This document shows, in pieces, positions 7,740 through 16,122 of a DNA stretch of 64,000 bases. The notes under the pieces are model-generated. The model ran no database searches. It was not told where the DNA came from and saw only the letters and a program-made list of their open reading frames with translations. The stretch comes from Streptantibioticus rubrisoli (lineage in GTDB: Bacteria > Actinomycetota > Actinomycetes > Streptomycetales > Streptomycetaceae). How positions within the stretch are numbered: position 1 is the first letter of the stretch; each line of letters begins with the position of its first letter. The stretch covers positions 1 through 64,000 of the forward strand of contig NZ_JANFNH010000022.1 of NCBI RefSeq assembly GCF_024436055.1, read 5' to 3'. Position numbers and translations under genes: made by a program.

Positions 7740-8807
7740 CTACGCGCTCAGCCAGTGGCGCAGCCGCTCCTCACACCGCAAGATCGCCGAGGTCGCCACG
7801 TGTTCCTCGCGGGTGTGAGCGAGCTTGGGGTCACCGGGACCGTAGTTGACGGCCGGGATCCCGAAGGCGGAGAACCGGGCCACATCGGTCCAGCCGTCCT
7901 TCGGCGCGGGCGTGCCGCCGATCGCCGCGACGAACGCGGCGGCGGCCGGATGGGACAGCCCCGGCATGGCGCCCGGCGCGGAGTCGGTGAGCACGACGGT
8001 GAAGCCGTCGAACACCTCCCGCACGTGCGCCAGCGCCTCCTCTTCTGAACGGTTCGGCGCGAAGCGGTAGTTGACGGTCACCGCACAGCTGTCGGGGATC
8101 ACGTTGGTGGCGTGACCGCCCTCGATCAGCACCGCGTTGAGCCCCTCGCGGTAGGTGAGCCCGTCGATCTCCACCCGCCTCGGCTGGTAATCCGCCAGCC
8201 GCGCCAGTACCGGCGCGGCGGCGTGGATGGCGTTCTCGCCGAGCCAGCTGCGCGCCGAGTGGGCGCGGCGGCCGGTGGTCTCCACCCGTACCCGCAAGGT
8301 GCCCTGGCAGCCGCCCTCGACCAGTGCGTCGGTGGGCTCCATCAGCACCGCGAAGTCACCGGCCAGCCAGTCGGGGTGGTGCTCGGCGAGCCGCCTCAGG
8401 CCGTTGAACTCGGCCGCGATCTCCTCGGCGTCGTAGAACACGAAGGTCAGGTCGCGGTTGGGCGCGGGCAGCGTGGCGGCGAGCCGGAGCTGGACCGCGA
8501 CGCCGGACTTCATGTCGCTGGTGCCGCAGCCGTACAGCACCCCGTCCACCAGCCGCGACGGAACGTTGTCGGCGATCGGCACGGTGTCCAGGTGCCCGGC
8601 CAGCACGACCCGCTCGGCACGCCCGAGGTTGGTGCGGGCCACCACCGCGTCGCCGTCCCGGTCAACGGTCAGGTGCGGCAGGGCGCGCAGCGCCTGCTCG
8701 ACGGCGTCCGCGAGCGGCTTCTCGGCCCGGCTGACCGACGGGATGTCGACGAGCTGCGCGGTGACCGCCGCGGCGTCCTGGCTGAGGTCGAGTGCGGGTG
8801 TGCTCAT
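7740..8807 (-). CDS. dapE: Succinyl-diaminopimelate desuccinylase
   Basis: Zinc-dependent M20-family amidohydrolase of 355 aa. It removes succinate from N-succinyl-LL-diaminopimelate on the way to meso-DAP and lysine. Metal ligands are visible: His and Asp in LAGHLDTVP, Asp in GTSDMKSG, the Glu pair in [10 protein letters not shown], and a late His in LAHTREEH. The central lid domain is present. The other succinylase-branch gene, dapC, is 2.9 kb further right on the same strand, separated by two plus-strand genes for secreted proteins. The ATG start at 8807 leaves about 80 bp to the divergent gene. Confidence 0.95.
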   Translation of the reverse strand: MSTPALDLSQDAAAVTAQLVDIPSVSRAEKPLADAVEQALRALPHLTVDRDGDAVVARTNLGRAERVVLAGHLDTVPIADNVPSRLVDGVLYGCGTSDMKSGVAVQLRLAATLPAPNRDLTFVFYDAEEIAAEFNGLRRLAEHHPDWLAGDFAVLMEPTDALVEGGCQGTLRVRVETTGRRAHSARSWLGENAIHAAAPVLARLADYQPRRVEIDGLTYREGLNAVLIEGGHATNVIPDSCAVTVNYRFAPNRSEEEALAHVREVFDGFTVVLTDSAPGAMPGLSHPAAAAFVAAIGGTPAPKDGWTDVARFSAFGIPAVNYGPGDPKLAHTREEHVATSAILRCEERLRHWLSA

Positions 8808-8885
8808 GTCGGCGACCCTACCTGGGCCCGCTCCGGCCGGGTCCGGGAATTCGACCGCGCGGCGGGCTCAAGTACGGTGTCGTGC

Positions 8886-9860
8886 GTGCCCGTGTCCCAG
8901 CCATCACACCAACACCCCCAGGGCACTTGCCTCCCGCGCGGCCGTCGCACCCGGTGCACCGCCGCGCTGCTGGCGCTGCTCACGCTGGTGGGGTACGTGG
9001 TCTTCGTGGACTGGACCGGTTCGCACGGCCTGGACTGCTTCGTCGAGGCGAACGGCACCCGGCTGGGCCTGCAGCAGCCGCAGGCGGCGAACGCGACGAC
9101 CATCGGCGCCGTGGCGTCCGCCCGCGACCTGCCGGAACGGGCGCTGACGATAGCCCTGGCGACGGCGATGCAGGAGTCGAAGCTGCACAACATCAAGGGC
9201 GGGGACCGCGATTCGCTGGGCCTGTTCCAGCAGCGCCCGTCCCAGGGCTGGGGCACCGCGCGGCAGATCCTGGACCCGGTCTACTCGGCCGGGGAGTTCT
9301 TCGACGAGCTGGTGAAGATCCCCGGCTACTCACGGCTGCCGCTGACCGCCGCCGCGCAGCAGGTGCAGCACAGCGGCTTCCCGCAGGCGTACGCCAAGCA
9401 CGAGGCGGACGCCTCGCTGCTGGCCGCCGCGCTGTACGGGCGGGAGCCCAGCCTGAGCTGCCGGGTGCCGGCGGGCGGCAGCCCGGGCGATCCGGCCGCG
9501 GTACGGCAGCGGCTGGCGCGGGAGTTCGGCGCGCAGGTGCTGGAACGGCAGGACAGCGCGGACGCCACCTCGGTCGACCTGCAGGGGGCGGCGGCCCCGG
9601 CCGCGCTGCCCACGGACACCCGGGGCGCCACGGTGACGGTGCCGGGGGACGCGGTCGGCGATCCGACGGACGAGGATCCCACGCAGCACGGCTGGGCGCT
9701 GGCGCAGTGGGCGGTGGCGCACGCGCCGGAGCTGCGGATCGCCGAGGTCGCGTATCGCGGCCGGATTTGGCGGGCGCGGGAATCCGGCAGCGGCTGGGTG
9801 AAGGACTCCGTGCGGGCCGGACATTCGTACGGAGACGTTCGGATCACTGTCGAGCACTAG
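8886..9860 (+). CDS. Membrane-anchored protein with lysozyme/transglycosylase-like fold
   Basis: The 324-aa product begins with a short basic segment and one hydrophobic helix (ALLALLTLVGYVVFVDW), so it is probably anchored facing outward. The next part includes ALATAMQESKLHNI and RDSLGLFQQRPSQGWGT, a pattern seen in transglycosylase-like and phage lysozyme-like proteins where the Glu would be catalytic. The C-terminus, including ELRIAEVAYRGRIWRA, is a small separate domain common in Streptomyces relatives, sometimes mislabelled as a heavy-metal transporter. A role in peptidoglycan turnover is likely but unproven. The GTG at 8886 is the best start; GTG 8877 and 8892 are in frame. Confidence 0.8.
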   Translation: MPVSQPSHQHPQGTCLPRGRRTRCTAALLALLTLVGYVVFVDWTGSHGLDCFVEANGTRLGLQQPQAANATTIGAVASARDLPERALTIALATAMQESKLHNIKGGDRDSLGLFQQRPSQGWGTARQILDPVYSAGEFFDELVKIPGYSRLPLTAAAQQVQHSGFPQAYAKHEADASLLAAALYGREPSLSCRVPAGGSPGDPAAVRQRLAREFGAQVLERQDSADATSVDLQGAAAPAALPTDTRGATVTVPGDAVGDPTDEDPTQHGWALAQWAVAHAPELRIAEVAYRGRIWRARESGSGWVKDSVRAGHSYGDVRITVEH

Positions 9861-10158
9861 TCGCGCAAAGTTCCGGAAGTTACTCCGTAAGGGGAATACT
9901 GAACGCCCCGCAAGGCCCTTCGAGTGCTCCCCCTCGACATTGCGCGCAATCCGTCAACCCGCTTGCGATACCCGCACTGTGACGTTTTTTCAACTGCCCG
10001 AGAACCAACGGGAATGCCCTATTCTCCCGAAAGTCTATTATGCGACCCATTGCCAACTCTTTACCTCGAACAACCGCAACCTTAGGGCTTCTCACGCGGT
10101 AGTCACGGCGTCCGCCTGCGGACGTCCTATGTCCTCATCTCTCCGTAAAAGGAGCACC
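9861..10158. other. Intergenic region upstream of the small secreted protein, AT-richer
   Basis: About 300 bp with noticeably lower GC than its surroundings, including a TTTTTT run near 9984. This is typical of a promoter or regulatory region for the gene starting at 10159. I could not identify a specific promoter. The short open frames here look random. Confidence 0.4.
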
Positions 10159-10575
10159 ATGTCTCTCCCCCTCAAGAGCCGGATCGCCCGGGCCGCCGTC
10201 CTGGTGGCCGCGGCCGCCCCCGTCATCGGGATGGGCGCCAGCGCGGCGCAGGCCGCCGAGATGCCCGCGACCAACGGCCTGAGCGGACTGAGCAGCCCGG
10301 AGACCATCCACAACGCCGACGCCGCCGTGCACAAGGCCGCGGGAGTGGTCAACGAGGCGGGCTCCAACACGGCCCACACGGTACTGCCCACCGCCACCAG
10401 CGCCGTCAGCAAGACCGGCAAGAAGGCCGGTCCGGCCGCCAACAAGCTGGTCGGCCAGGCCAACCACGCGGCCGGTGACGTGGTCGGCGGCACCGCCAAG
10501 TCGGCCACCAGCAACGGCCTGCCCACCGGCAGCCTCCCGGTCGGCGGCGCCGACCTGCCGTCCCTGGGCGGCTGA
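10159..10575 (+). CDS. Small secreted Ala/Gly-rich protein
   Basis: The 138-aa product has a Sec signal peptide (basic SLPLKSRIAR, hydrophobic core, cleavage near AQAAE). The mature part of about 105 residues has recurring A/V/H/K heptad-like stretches such as NADAAVHKAAGVVNEAG and ANKLVGQANHAAGDVVGG. It has no cysteine and no catalytic motif. The Gly/Leu/Pro-rich end contains LPTGSLPVGGADLPSLGG. Relatives in Streptomyces are sometimes labelled ATP-binding protein; no nucleotide-binding motif is visible, so I do not use that name. The ATG has AAAGGAG 6 nt upstream and a strong hairpin follows, so it is probably well expressed alone. The function is unknown. Confidence 0.85.
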   Translation: MSLPLKSRIARAAVLVAAAAPVIGMGASAAQAAEMPATNGLSGLSSPETIHNADAAVHKAAGVVNEAGSNTAHTVLPTATSAVSKTGKKAGPAANKLVGQANHAAGDVVGGTAKSATSNGLPTGSLPVGGADLPSLGG

Positions 10576-10586
10576 GCACGAACACC

Positions 10587-10620
10587 TGAGGGCCCGGGGA
10601 GCAGCGCTCCCGGGCCCTCA
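10587..10620 (+). terminator. Terminator after the small secreted protein
   Basis: TGAGGGCCCGGG at 10587-10598 pairs exactly with CCCGGGCCCTCA at 10609-10620 around a 10-nt loop, starting 11 bp after the stop codon. It also lies downstream of dapC on the other strand, so it may act both ways. Confidence 0.8.
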
Positions 10621-10656
10621 AGCTTGCGCCACGACGCCGCCCACGGCTCCCGGCCG

Positions 10657-11757
10657 CTACGCGCCGCCCAGGCGGCGTACCGCGGCGGCCACCCGCTCGT
10701 CCGTCGCGGTGAACGCGATCCGTACGTTGCGGCTCCCGGCCGATCCGTAGAACTCGCCCGGCGCCACCAGGATGCCCTGCTTGGCCAGGTCGCCCACGGT
10801 GTCCCAGCACGGCTCGTCGCGGGTCGCCCACAGGTACAGCGAGGCCTCACTGTGCTCGATGCGGAATCCAGCGCCCTCGAACGCGGCGCGCAGCGCGGCC
10901 CGGCGGCGTGCGTACCGCTCGTACTGCTCGTCGGCGTGCGCCTGGTCGCCCAGCGCCGCGATCATCGCCTGCTGCACCGGCGCCGGGACGATCAGGCCGA
11001 GGTGCTTGCGGACCGCCAGCAGCTCCTTGACCACCGCCGGATCACCGGCGAGGAACGCCCCACGGTAACCGGCGAAGTTGGACCGCTTGGACAGCGAGTG
11101 CACGGCGATCAGGCCGTCATGGCGACCACCACAGACCTCGGGGTGCAGGATCGACACCGGCCGGGTCTCCCACCCCAGTTCGATGTAGCACTCGTCGGAG
11201 ACCACCAGCACCCCGTGCTCGCGTGCCCACGCCACGATCCGCCGCAACTCGGCGGCGTCCAGGGTGCGGCCGGTCGGATTGGACGGGGTGTTGAGCCACA
11301 GCAGCCTCACCCGCGCGGGATCGAGGTCCGCCACCGGGTCGGCGTAGGTGACCGCCTCCGCGCGGGCCACCAACGCACCGATCTCGTAGGTCGGGTAGGC
11401 CAGCTCGGGGTATGCGACCTGGTCACCCTCTTGCAGGTCGAGCAGGACCGGCAGCCAGCCGACGAGTTCCTTGGAACCGATCAGCGGCAGCACCGCCGCG
11501 GGATCCGCGGCCACCTCCAGCCGCCGGTGCAGCCAGCCCGCGATCGCCTCGCGCAGCGCGGCCGCGCCGTACGTCAGCGGATAGCCGGGGCTGTCGGCCG
11601 CGGCGACCAGCGCCTGCTGGACCACCGCGGGCACCGGGTCGACCGGGGTACCCACCGACAGGTCCACCACACCGTCGGGGTGCGCGGCGGCCGCGGTCTT
11701 GTAGGGCTCAAGGCGGTCCCAGGGAAAGACCGGAAGGCGGTCACTCACTCGCGCCAC
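10657..11757 (-). CDS. dapC: Succinyldiaminopimelate transaminase
   Basis: PLP-dependent class I/II aminotransferase (366 aa from the chosen start). It makes N-succinyl-LL-DAP from the keto precursor, the step before DapE. Visible landmarks are NTPSNPTGRTLDA for cofactor and substrate binding, SDECYIELGW with the Asp that contacts PLP, and SLSKRSNFAGYRGAF with the Schiff-base Lys. The actinobacterial DapC N-terminus RLPVFPWDRLEPYK is present. The frame is open to 11826, but resemblance begins at VARVSDRLP, so I use GTG 11757; GTG 11748 is also possible. It follows the ferredoxin gene on the same strand with an inverted repeat between them. Confidence 0.93.
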   Translation of the reverse strand: MARVSDRLPVFPWDRLEPYKTAAAAHPDGVVDLSVGTPVDPVPAVVQQALVAAADSPGYPLTYGAAALREAIAGWLHRRLEVAADPAAVLPLIGSKELVGWLPVLLDLQEGDQVAYPELAYPTYEIGALVARAEAVTYADPVADLDPARVRLLWLNTPSNPTGRTLDAAELRRIVAWAREHGVLVVSDECYIELGWETRPVSILHPEVCGGRHDGLIAVHSLSKRSNFAGYRGAFLAGDPAVVKELLAVRKHLGLIVPAPVQQAMIAALGDQAHADEQYERYARRRAALRAAFEGAGFRIEHSEASLYLWATRDEPCWDTVGDLAKQGILVAPGEFYGSAGSRNVRIAFTATDERVAAAVRRLGGA

Positions 11758-11789
11758 GTACAGCTCGCTTTCTCGCGTACAACGCCGTC

Positions 11790-11820
11790 GGTCCCGTACG
11801 GCCCACAGCCGTACGGGACC
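11790..11820 (-). terminator. 13-bp perfect inverted repeat between fdxA and dapC
   Basis: GGTCCCGTACGGC at 11790-11802 is matched exactly by its reverse complement at 11808-11820, leaving a 5-nt loop. It lies 41 bp after the ferredoxin stop and 33 bp before the dapC start. It could terminate the ferredoxin transcript or reduce read-through into dapC. Confidence 0.72.
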
Positions 11821-11861
11821 GACCATGATCGATCGCTATGCGGACCGGTAATACAGTCGCC

Positions 11862-12191
11862 TTACTCGTGGTCCTGGTTCTGCGGCGGCAAAGCGGCGAT
11901 GAACGGGTGGTCACGTTCGATCAGCCCCAGCTTGGAGGCACCACCGGGCGAACCCAGCTCGTCGAAGAACTCGACGTTCGCCTTGTAGTAGTCCTTCCAC
12001 TCCTCCGGGGTGTCGTCCTCGTAGAAGATCGCCTCGACCGGGCAGACCGGCTCACAGGCCCCGCAGTCGACGCATTCGTCAGGGTGGATGTACAAGGACC
12101 GCTGACCCTCGTAGATGCAGTCGACGGGGCACTCCTCGATGCATGCCTTGTCCTTGACGTCGACACAAGGCTGCGCGATGACGTAGGTCAC
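11862..12191 (-). CDS. fdxA: 7Fe ferredoxin (3Fe-4S/4Fe-4S)
   Basis: Electron carrier of 109 aa. The N-terminal half carries two cluster motifs, CVDVKDKACIEECPVDC and CVDCGACEPVCPVEA, with the spacing of 7Fe ferredoxins holding one [3Fe-4S] and one [4Fe-4S] cluster. The acidic helical tail, including EEWKDYYKANVEFF, is typical of the actinobacterial form. The GTG start at 12191 is set by an AGGAGG site; the upstream in-frame extension has no such signal. Gene order ferredoxin then dapC is common in Streptomyces, but there is no known redox step in DapC. Electron partners are not identifiable here. Confidence 0.95.
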   Translation of the reverse strand: MTYVIAQPCVDVKDKACIEECPVDCIYEGQRSLYIHPDECVDCGACEPVCPVEAIFYEDDTPEEWKDYYKANVEFFDELGSPGGASKLGLIERDHPFIAALPPQNQDHE

Positions 12192-12323
12192 GCTGTCGTT
12201 CCTCCTCGATAGGGCTGGCGGACCGATGCGGCTCCGCCGTGCGCGCGGGAGCGCGGCGTCGATGCCCACCTCCTAGTATCTCCGTTCCCTGGCCGCATAC
12301 GAACAAGAGGGGTTGACCGATCG

Positions 12324-13340
12324 GTGGAGTTCGCTGGTGGTGGACGGCTCGAAATCCGCATTACCCCCTCTGACGTGGGAAAACGTGTATCGGTGCGGAG
12401 GGTAGCGGAGATCGTCGGCGCTCGCCCGGTGTTCGCCGACGCCGTAGGGCTTCTCACATCGTGGTCGGGTGGTGTGCTGATCATCACACGACGGAATGGC
12501 GAGACCGTCCACATTCCGGAACACCAGCTGGTGGCGGGCAAAGTGGTACCCGACCGTCCGGCCCGCTCTCGCCGTGCGACCCCGCCCACCGCGACCGCGC
12601 GCGAACTGCAGGAACTCGCCTCGCGCGGCTGGCCCGCGGTGGAGAGCGAGCGGCTCGGCGACTGGCTGCTGCGCGCCTCCGAAGGGTTCACCAGACGGGC
12701 CAACTCCGTGCTGCCGCTGGGCGATCCGGGCCTGCCGCTCGACGCGGCGATCCGCCGGGTCCGGGACTGGTACGGCGAGCGCGGGCTGGTGCCGTACGTC
12801 CAGGCCACCACCGGAACGGCGGACTGCGATGAGCGCCTTGACGACCGGTTGGCCCGGGACGGCTGGATCGCGGAGGCGTACACCCTGGTGTACACCGGCC
12901 CCATCGCGCCGGTCGCGGACGGCCCGGGCGCCGAACGGGTCACGCTCAGCCGGACGCCGGACGCCGCCTGGCTGGCCCGCTACCACCGCACCGGCGAGCT
13001 GGCCGAGCCCGCGCTGCGGGTACTGACCGGGGGGCCGTCGGTGTGGTTCGCCACGGTGCCGGGCGACGAGACGGCACCGGCGGCGATCGGGCGGTGCGTG
13101 GTGGACGGGCGCTGGGCCCAGTTCGGGGCGGTGGAGGTCGACCCGCGGCAGCGGCGGTCCGGGCTGGCCACCGCGGTGATGGCGGCACTCGCCCGCAGAG
13201 CGTTGGATGAAGGCGCCACGGGCGGGTATCTCCAAGTGGAGGAGGACAACGAGGGCGCCCGGGCGCTCTACGAACGGATGGGCTTCACCGCCCACCACGG
13301 CTACCACTACCGCCGCGCCCCACAGGGCGGCACCAGGTAG
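12324..13340 (+). CDS. GNAT-family N-acetyltransferase with N-terminal beta domain
   Basis: The 338-aa product has a C-terminal GNAT domain. Its acetyl-CoA pyrophosphate loop is seen in DPRQRRSGLATAVM, and the late strand as YLQVEEDNEGARALYERMGF. The first 70 residues, including ITPSDVGKRVSVRR and VLIITRRNGETVHIP, form a separate small beta-type domain found in Streptomyces relatives. The middle part resembles a degenerate second GNAT copy. The target is unknown. It starts at GTG 12324 with GAGGGG 11 nt upstream. It diverges from fdxA and ends 8 bp before the SirB1 gene, with which it forms an operon. Confidence 0.88.
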   Translation: MEFAGGGRLEIRITPSDVGKRVSVRRVAEIVGARPVFADAVGLLTSWSGGVLIITRRNGETVHIPEHQLVAGKVVPDRPARSRRATPPTATARELQELASRGWPAVESERLGDWLLRASEGFTRRANSVLPLGDPGLPLDAAIRRVRDWYGERGLVPYVQATTGTADCDERLDDRLARDGWIAEAYTLVYTGPIAPVADGPGAERVTLSRTPDAAWLARYHRTGELAEPALRVLTGGPSVWFATVPGDETAPAAIGRCVVDGRWAQFGAVEVDPRQRRSGLATAVMAALARRALDEGATGGYLQVEEDNEGARALYERMGFTAHHGYHYRRAPQGGTR

Positions 13341-13348
13341 GTGGCGTC

Positions 13349-14194
13349 ATGGACAACATCGTCGACCGGCGGCGCCGGTTCGCCGAGGCCGCACGCGGGG
13401 ACCGACCCGACCTGGCGCTGCTGTGCCTGCTGGTCGGCGCGGAGGCCGCGCCCGGCCTCGACGAGACCGCGATCGCAGGCGCCCTGGACGAACTCGACCG
13501 GCTGGCCGACGACGTCGCCCGGCAGCGCACCGGCGACGGGCCGGGCGCCTGGGCCCGGGCGATGACCGAGGTACTGGGCGGGCGCCACGGGTTCCGCGGC
13601 CTGCCCTCGGACTACCGGCGGCTGGAGTCCTCGCTGCTCCACCATGTGCTGCGGCGCAGGCGCGGGCTGCCGATCCTGCTGTCGGTGGTGTGGATCGAGG
13701 TGGGACGGCGGCTGGGCGCACCGGTGTACGGGGTGGGGCTGCCCGGCCACTTCGTGGTCGGCATCGGCGCCCCGGACGGCGGCCATGTGCTGGTCGACCC
13801 GTTCAGCGGGGGCCGCCAACTGGCCGCGGGCGACGCCGAACTGCTGGTGGCTGGCGCCCTCGGCAGCACCGGGGTGGCACTGTCCGCCGGTATGTTCGCG
13901 CCCGCCGAACCGTTGGACATCGTCGCCCGGGTGCTCAACAACATCCGGGCGTGGGCCGCGGCCCGCCCCGAGCACAGCGCGGTACAGCTGTGGGCGATCG
14001 AACTCGGCCTGCTGCTTCCCCACCATCCGGCCGGGCTGCGCCTGGAGCGCGCCCAACTACTCGTACAGCGCGGCGAGTTCGCGGCTGGCGCCGCGGAGAT
14101 GGAGTCCTACGCGGAGTCGGTGACCGCGATGGATCCGGCGATCGCCGACGGCCTGCGGCAGCGCGCCCGCTCGGCGCGCGCCCTGCTCAACTGA
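13349..14194 (+). CDS. SirB1/transglutaminase-like family protein
   Basis: The 281-aa protein has a transglutaminase-like N-terminal core and a helical C-terminal part, the SirB1 layout. Conserved features are YRRLESSLLHHVLRRRRGLPILLSVVWIEVGRRLGAP and PGHFVVGI followed by LVDPFSGG. The usual Cys of active transglutaminases is not evident and the His/Asp pair remains, so enzymatic activity is doubtful. The C-terminus is TPR-like. It follows the GNAT gene after 8 bp, with AGGTGG before its ATG, and converges on the response-regulator gene with a 4-bp gap. The function of the family is not established. Confidence 0.88.
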   Translation: MDNIVDRRRRFAEAARGDRPDLALLCLLVGAEAAPGLDETAIAGALDELDRLADDVARQRTGDGPGAWARAMTEVLGGRHGFRGLPSDYRRLESSLLHHVLRRRRGLPILLSVVWIEVGRRLGAPVYGVGLPGHFVVGIGAPDGGHVLVDPFSGGRQLAAGDAELLVAGALGSTGVALSAGMFAPAEPLDIVARVLNNIRAWAAARPEHSAVQLWAIELGLLLPHHPAGLRLERAQLLVQRGEFAAGAAEMESYAESVTAMDPAIADGLRQRARSARALLN

Positions 14195-14198
14195 CCGC

Positions 14199-14804
14199 TC
14201 ACAGCCAGCCCTTCTCCCGGGCGACGCGGACCGCCTCGGAACGGTTGCGGGCACCGGTCTTCTGGATGGCGGTGGACAGGTAGTTGCGCACCGTGCCCTC
14301 CGACAGGTGCAGCGCCTTGGCGATCTCGGCGTTGACCGCCCCGTCGGCCGCCGCGCGCAGCACATCGCGCTCCCGTGTGGTGAGCGGATCGGCGCCCTCG
14401 GCGAGCGCCGCCGCCGCCAGCGTCGGGTCTATGACCTTCTCTCCGCGCAGCACTCGCCGTACCGCGTCGGCGAGTTGGGCCGCCGGGGCGTCCTTCACCA
14501 AGAAGGCGTCCGCGCCCTGCTCCATCGCCCGGCGCAGATACCCGGGGCGACCGAACGTGGTGACGATGACGACCTTGACGTCCGGCAACTCCACGCGCAG
14601 CCGCGCGGCGGCGTCTATCCCGGTCATCCCCGGCATCTCGATGTCGAGCAACGCCACGTCCACCGCGTGCTCGCGGGCCGCGGCGACCACCTCATCGCCC
14701 CGCGCGACCTGCGCGACCACCTCGATGTCCTCCTCCAGCCCGAGCAACGTCGCCAATGCCTCGCGCACCATTGACTGGTCCTCGGCCAGCAGCACCCTGA
14801 TCAT
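14199..14804 (-). CDS. NarL/LuxR-type response regulator
   Basis: Two-component regulator of 201 aa. The receiver domain (1-120) has the acidic pocket LLAEDQSMVREAL, phosphoacceptor Asp54 in ALLDIEMPGM, and the Lys in FLVKDAP. The C-terminal LuxR-type helix-turn-helix is LTTRERDVLRAAADGAVNAEIAKALHLSEGTVRNYLSTAIQ. The ATG at 14804 matches the start of the receiver fold. It is the last gene of a four-gene operon after the ABC exporter and the kinase. It probably binds the palindrome at 17885-17898 before the ABC genes, which would make the operon self-regulating; that link is inferred. Confidence 0.93.
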   Translation of the reverse strand: MIRVLLAEDQSMVREALATLLGLEEDIEVVAQVARGDEVVAAAREHAVDVALLDIEMPGMTGIDAAARLRVELPDVKVVIVTTFGRPGYLRRAMEQGADAFLVKDAPAAQLADAVRRVLRGEKVIDPTLAAAALAEGADPLTTRERDVLRAAADGAVNAEIAKALHLSEGTVRNYLSTAIQKTGARNRSEAVRVAREKGWL

Positions 14805-14849
14805 TGGTGCAGCGTAGCGAGCCGCCCGCACCACGGGCAGGGCTGTGGA

Positions 14850-16112
14850 TCACGCCTGTGGATAACCCGTTGTGCCGCGCGTCTGGTGCCGCGCCTGCCG
14901 CACGGTGCGCAGCGGCACATAGGCGCTCAGCGAGAAGCCGCCGCGCTTGGAGGTGCCGGTGCGCAGCCGCCCGCCGGAGACCATCAGCCGCTCCTCCAGA
15001 CCGCCCAGGCCGTTGCCCGGATGGTGGGAGCGGCCCGGGCCTCGGCCGTCGTCAGCGACCTCCAGCCGTAGGTAGCGGCCCTCGTCGGCCTCCCAGACCT
15101 CGTCCAGCGTCAGCGAGCAGTGCTTGGCGCCACTGTGCCGGATCACATTGGTCACCGCCTCACGCAGCGCCCACGCCAGCGCGCCCTGCTCCTCGGCGCC
15201 GAGCCCCGGGTACTGCTGCTCCAGCGGCAGGTCGAGCGTGGGCGAGACCTCGGCTTCCACCCCCGCGGTACGCAGTGCGGTGCGCGCCCCGGCCAACTCC
15301 ACGCCGACGGTGGGCCGTCGATAGCCGCTGACCGCCTCCCGTACGTCAACCAGGGCCTGCCTGCTGACCTTTTCGATGTCGGCGACCTGCCTGGCCGCGT
15401 CCTGCGGCTTCTCCGGCAGCATCCGTCCGGCCAGCTCGCTCTTGAGCGTGATCAGGGACAGCGAGTGCCCCAGCAGATCGTGCAGATCACGGGCGAGCCG
15501 CAACCGCTCCTCGGCCGCGGCCAGCCGGGCGACCGTCTCCCGCGCCTCCCGCAACTCCCGCACCATCCGGCCCATCTGGCCAACGCCCATCATCGCCGCA
15601 CCGCCCAGCAGCGCGGGGAAGAACAGCCCGTAGACGTCCCACTGCCGGGCGCCGAGCAACGCACCGACCGCCAGGATCGTCACCGCGCAGAACGGCACCG
15701 CCCACAGCACATGCCGGATCGGCAGCAGCACGCCGACGCTGACCGTCACATAGGTGAACATCACCAGCCACGGCGAGCCGAGGGTGAGGGACAAGGCCAG
15801 CGCGAGCGCGTACAGACCGCAGACGATGGCCAGTTGCCACCAGGCCGGTGTGTCGCGCCGCGGGCGCCGGTTGAGCAACAGGTACAGATACCAACCGACG
15901 AACAGCACCAGCCCCGCCCAGCCCAGCGCGACCGCAACCGCCGAGTGCCGCCCCGACGTCAGATCGCCCACCGCCGAACCCAGGTAGAGCAGGTAGACGA
16001 GCGCCCAGCACAGCTTGCTCCACTGCTGAAGGCGGTTCTCCGGGGCGCGCCCCATCATCGCGAGATGGGAGTCCCGGCTCCGCCCCGCGTCCGTGCGCTC
16101 GTCCACCGTCAT
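14850..16112 (-). CDS. HisKA_3-type sensor histidine kinase (DesK-like)
   Basis: Membrane sensor kinase of 420 aa. About five or six hydrophobic helices fill the first 190 residues with almost no extracytoplasmic loop. This is the DesK-like intramembrane-sensing layout that responds to membrane state or to an associated transporter. The dimerisation/phosphoacceptor helix is ERLRLARDLHDLLGHSLSL with the reactive His. The ATPase domain has the N-box ALREAVTNVIRHS and glycine boxes at DDGRGPG and NGLGGLEERL. The ATG at 16112 has AGGGG upstream and is 10 bp after the permease stop. It pairs with the response regulator 45 bp downstream. Confidence 0.92.
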   Translation of the reverse strand: MTVDERTDAGRSRDSHLAMMGRAPENRLQQWSKLCWALVYLLYLGSAVGDLTSGRHSAVAVALGWAGLVLFVGWYLYLLLNRRPRRDTPAWWQLAIVCGLYALALALSLTLGSPWLVMFTYVTVSVGVLLPIRHVLWAVPFCAVTILAVGALLGARQWDVYGLFFPALLGGAAMMGVGQMGRMVRELREARETVARLAAAEERLRLARDLHDLLGHSLSLITLKSELAGRMLPEKPQDAARQVADIEKVSRQALVDVREAVSGYRRPTVGVELAGARTALRTAGVEAEVSPTLDLPLEQQYPGLGAEEQGALAWALREAVTNVIRHSGAKHCSLTLDEVWEADEGRYLRLEVADDGRGPGRSHHPGNGLGGLEERLMVSGGRLRTGTSKRGGFSLSAYVPLRTVRQARHQTRGTTGYPQA

Positions 16113-16122
16113 CCCGGGCCCC

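Noticed and set aside
9880-10095. 71-aa minus-strand open frame in the AT-richer gap before 10159
   Set aside because: No ribosome-binding site or family resemblance that I recognise; more likely random in a regulatory region.
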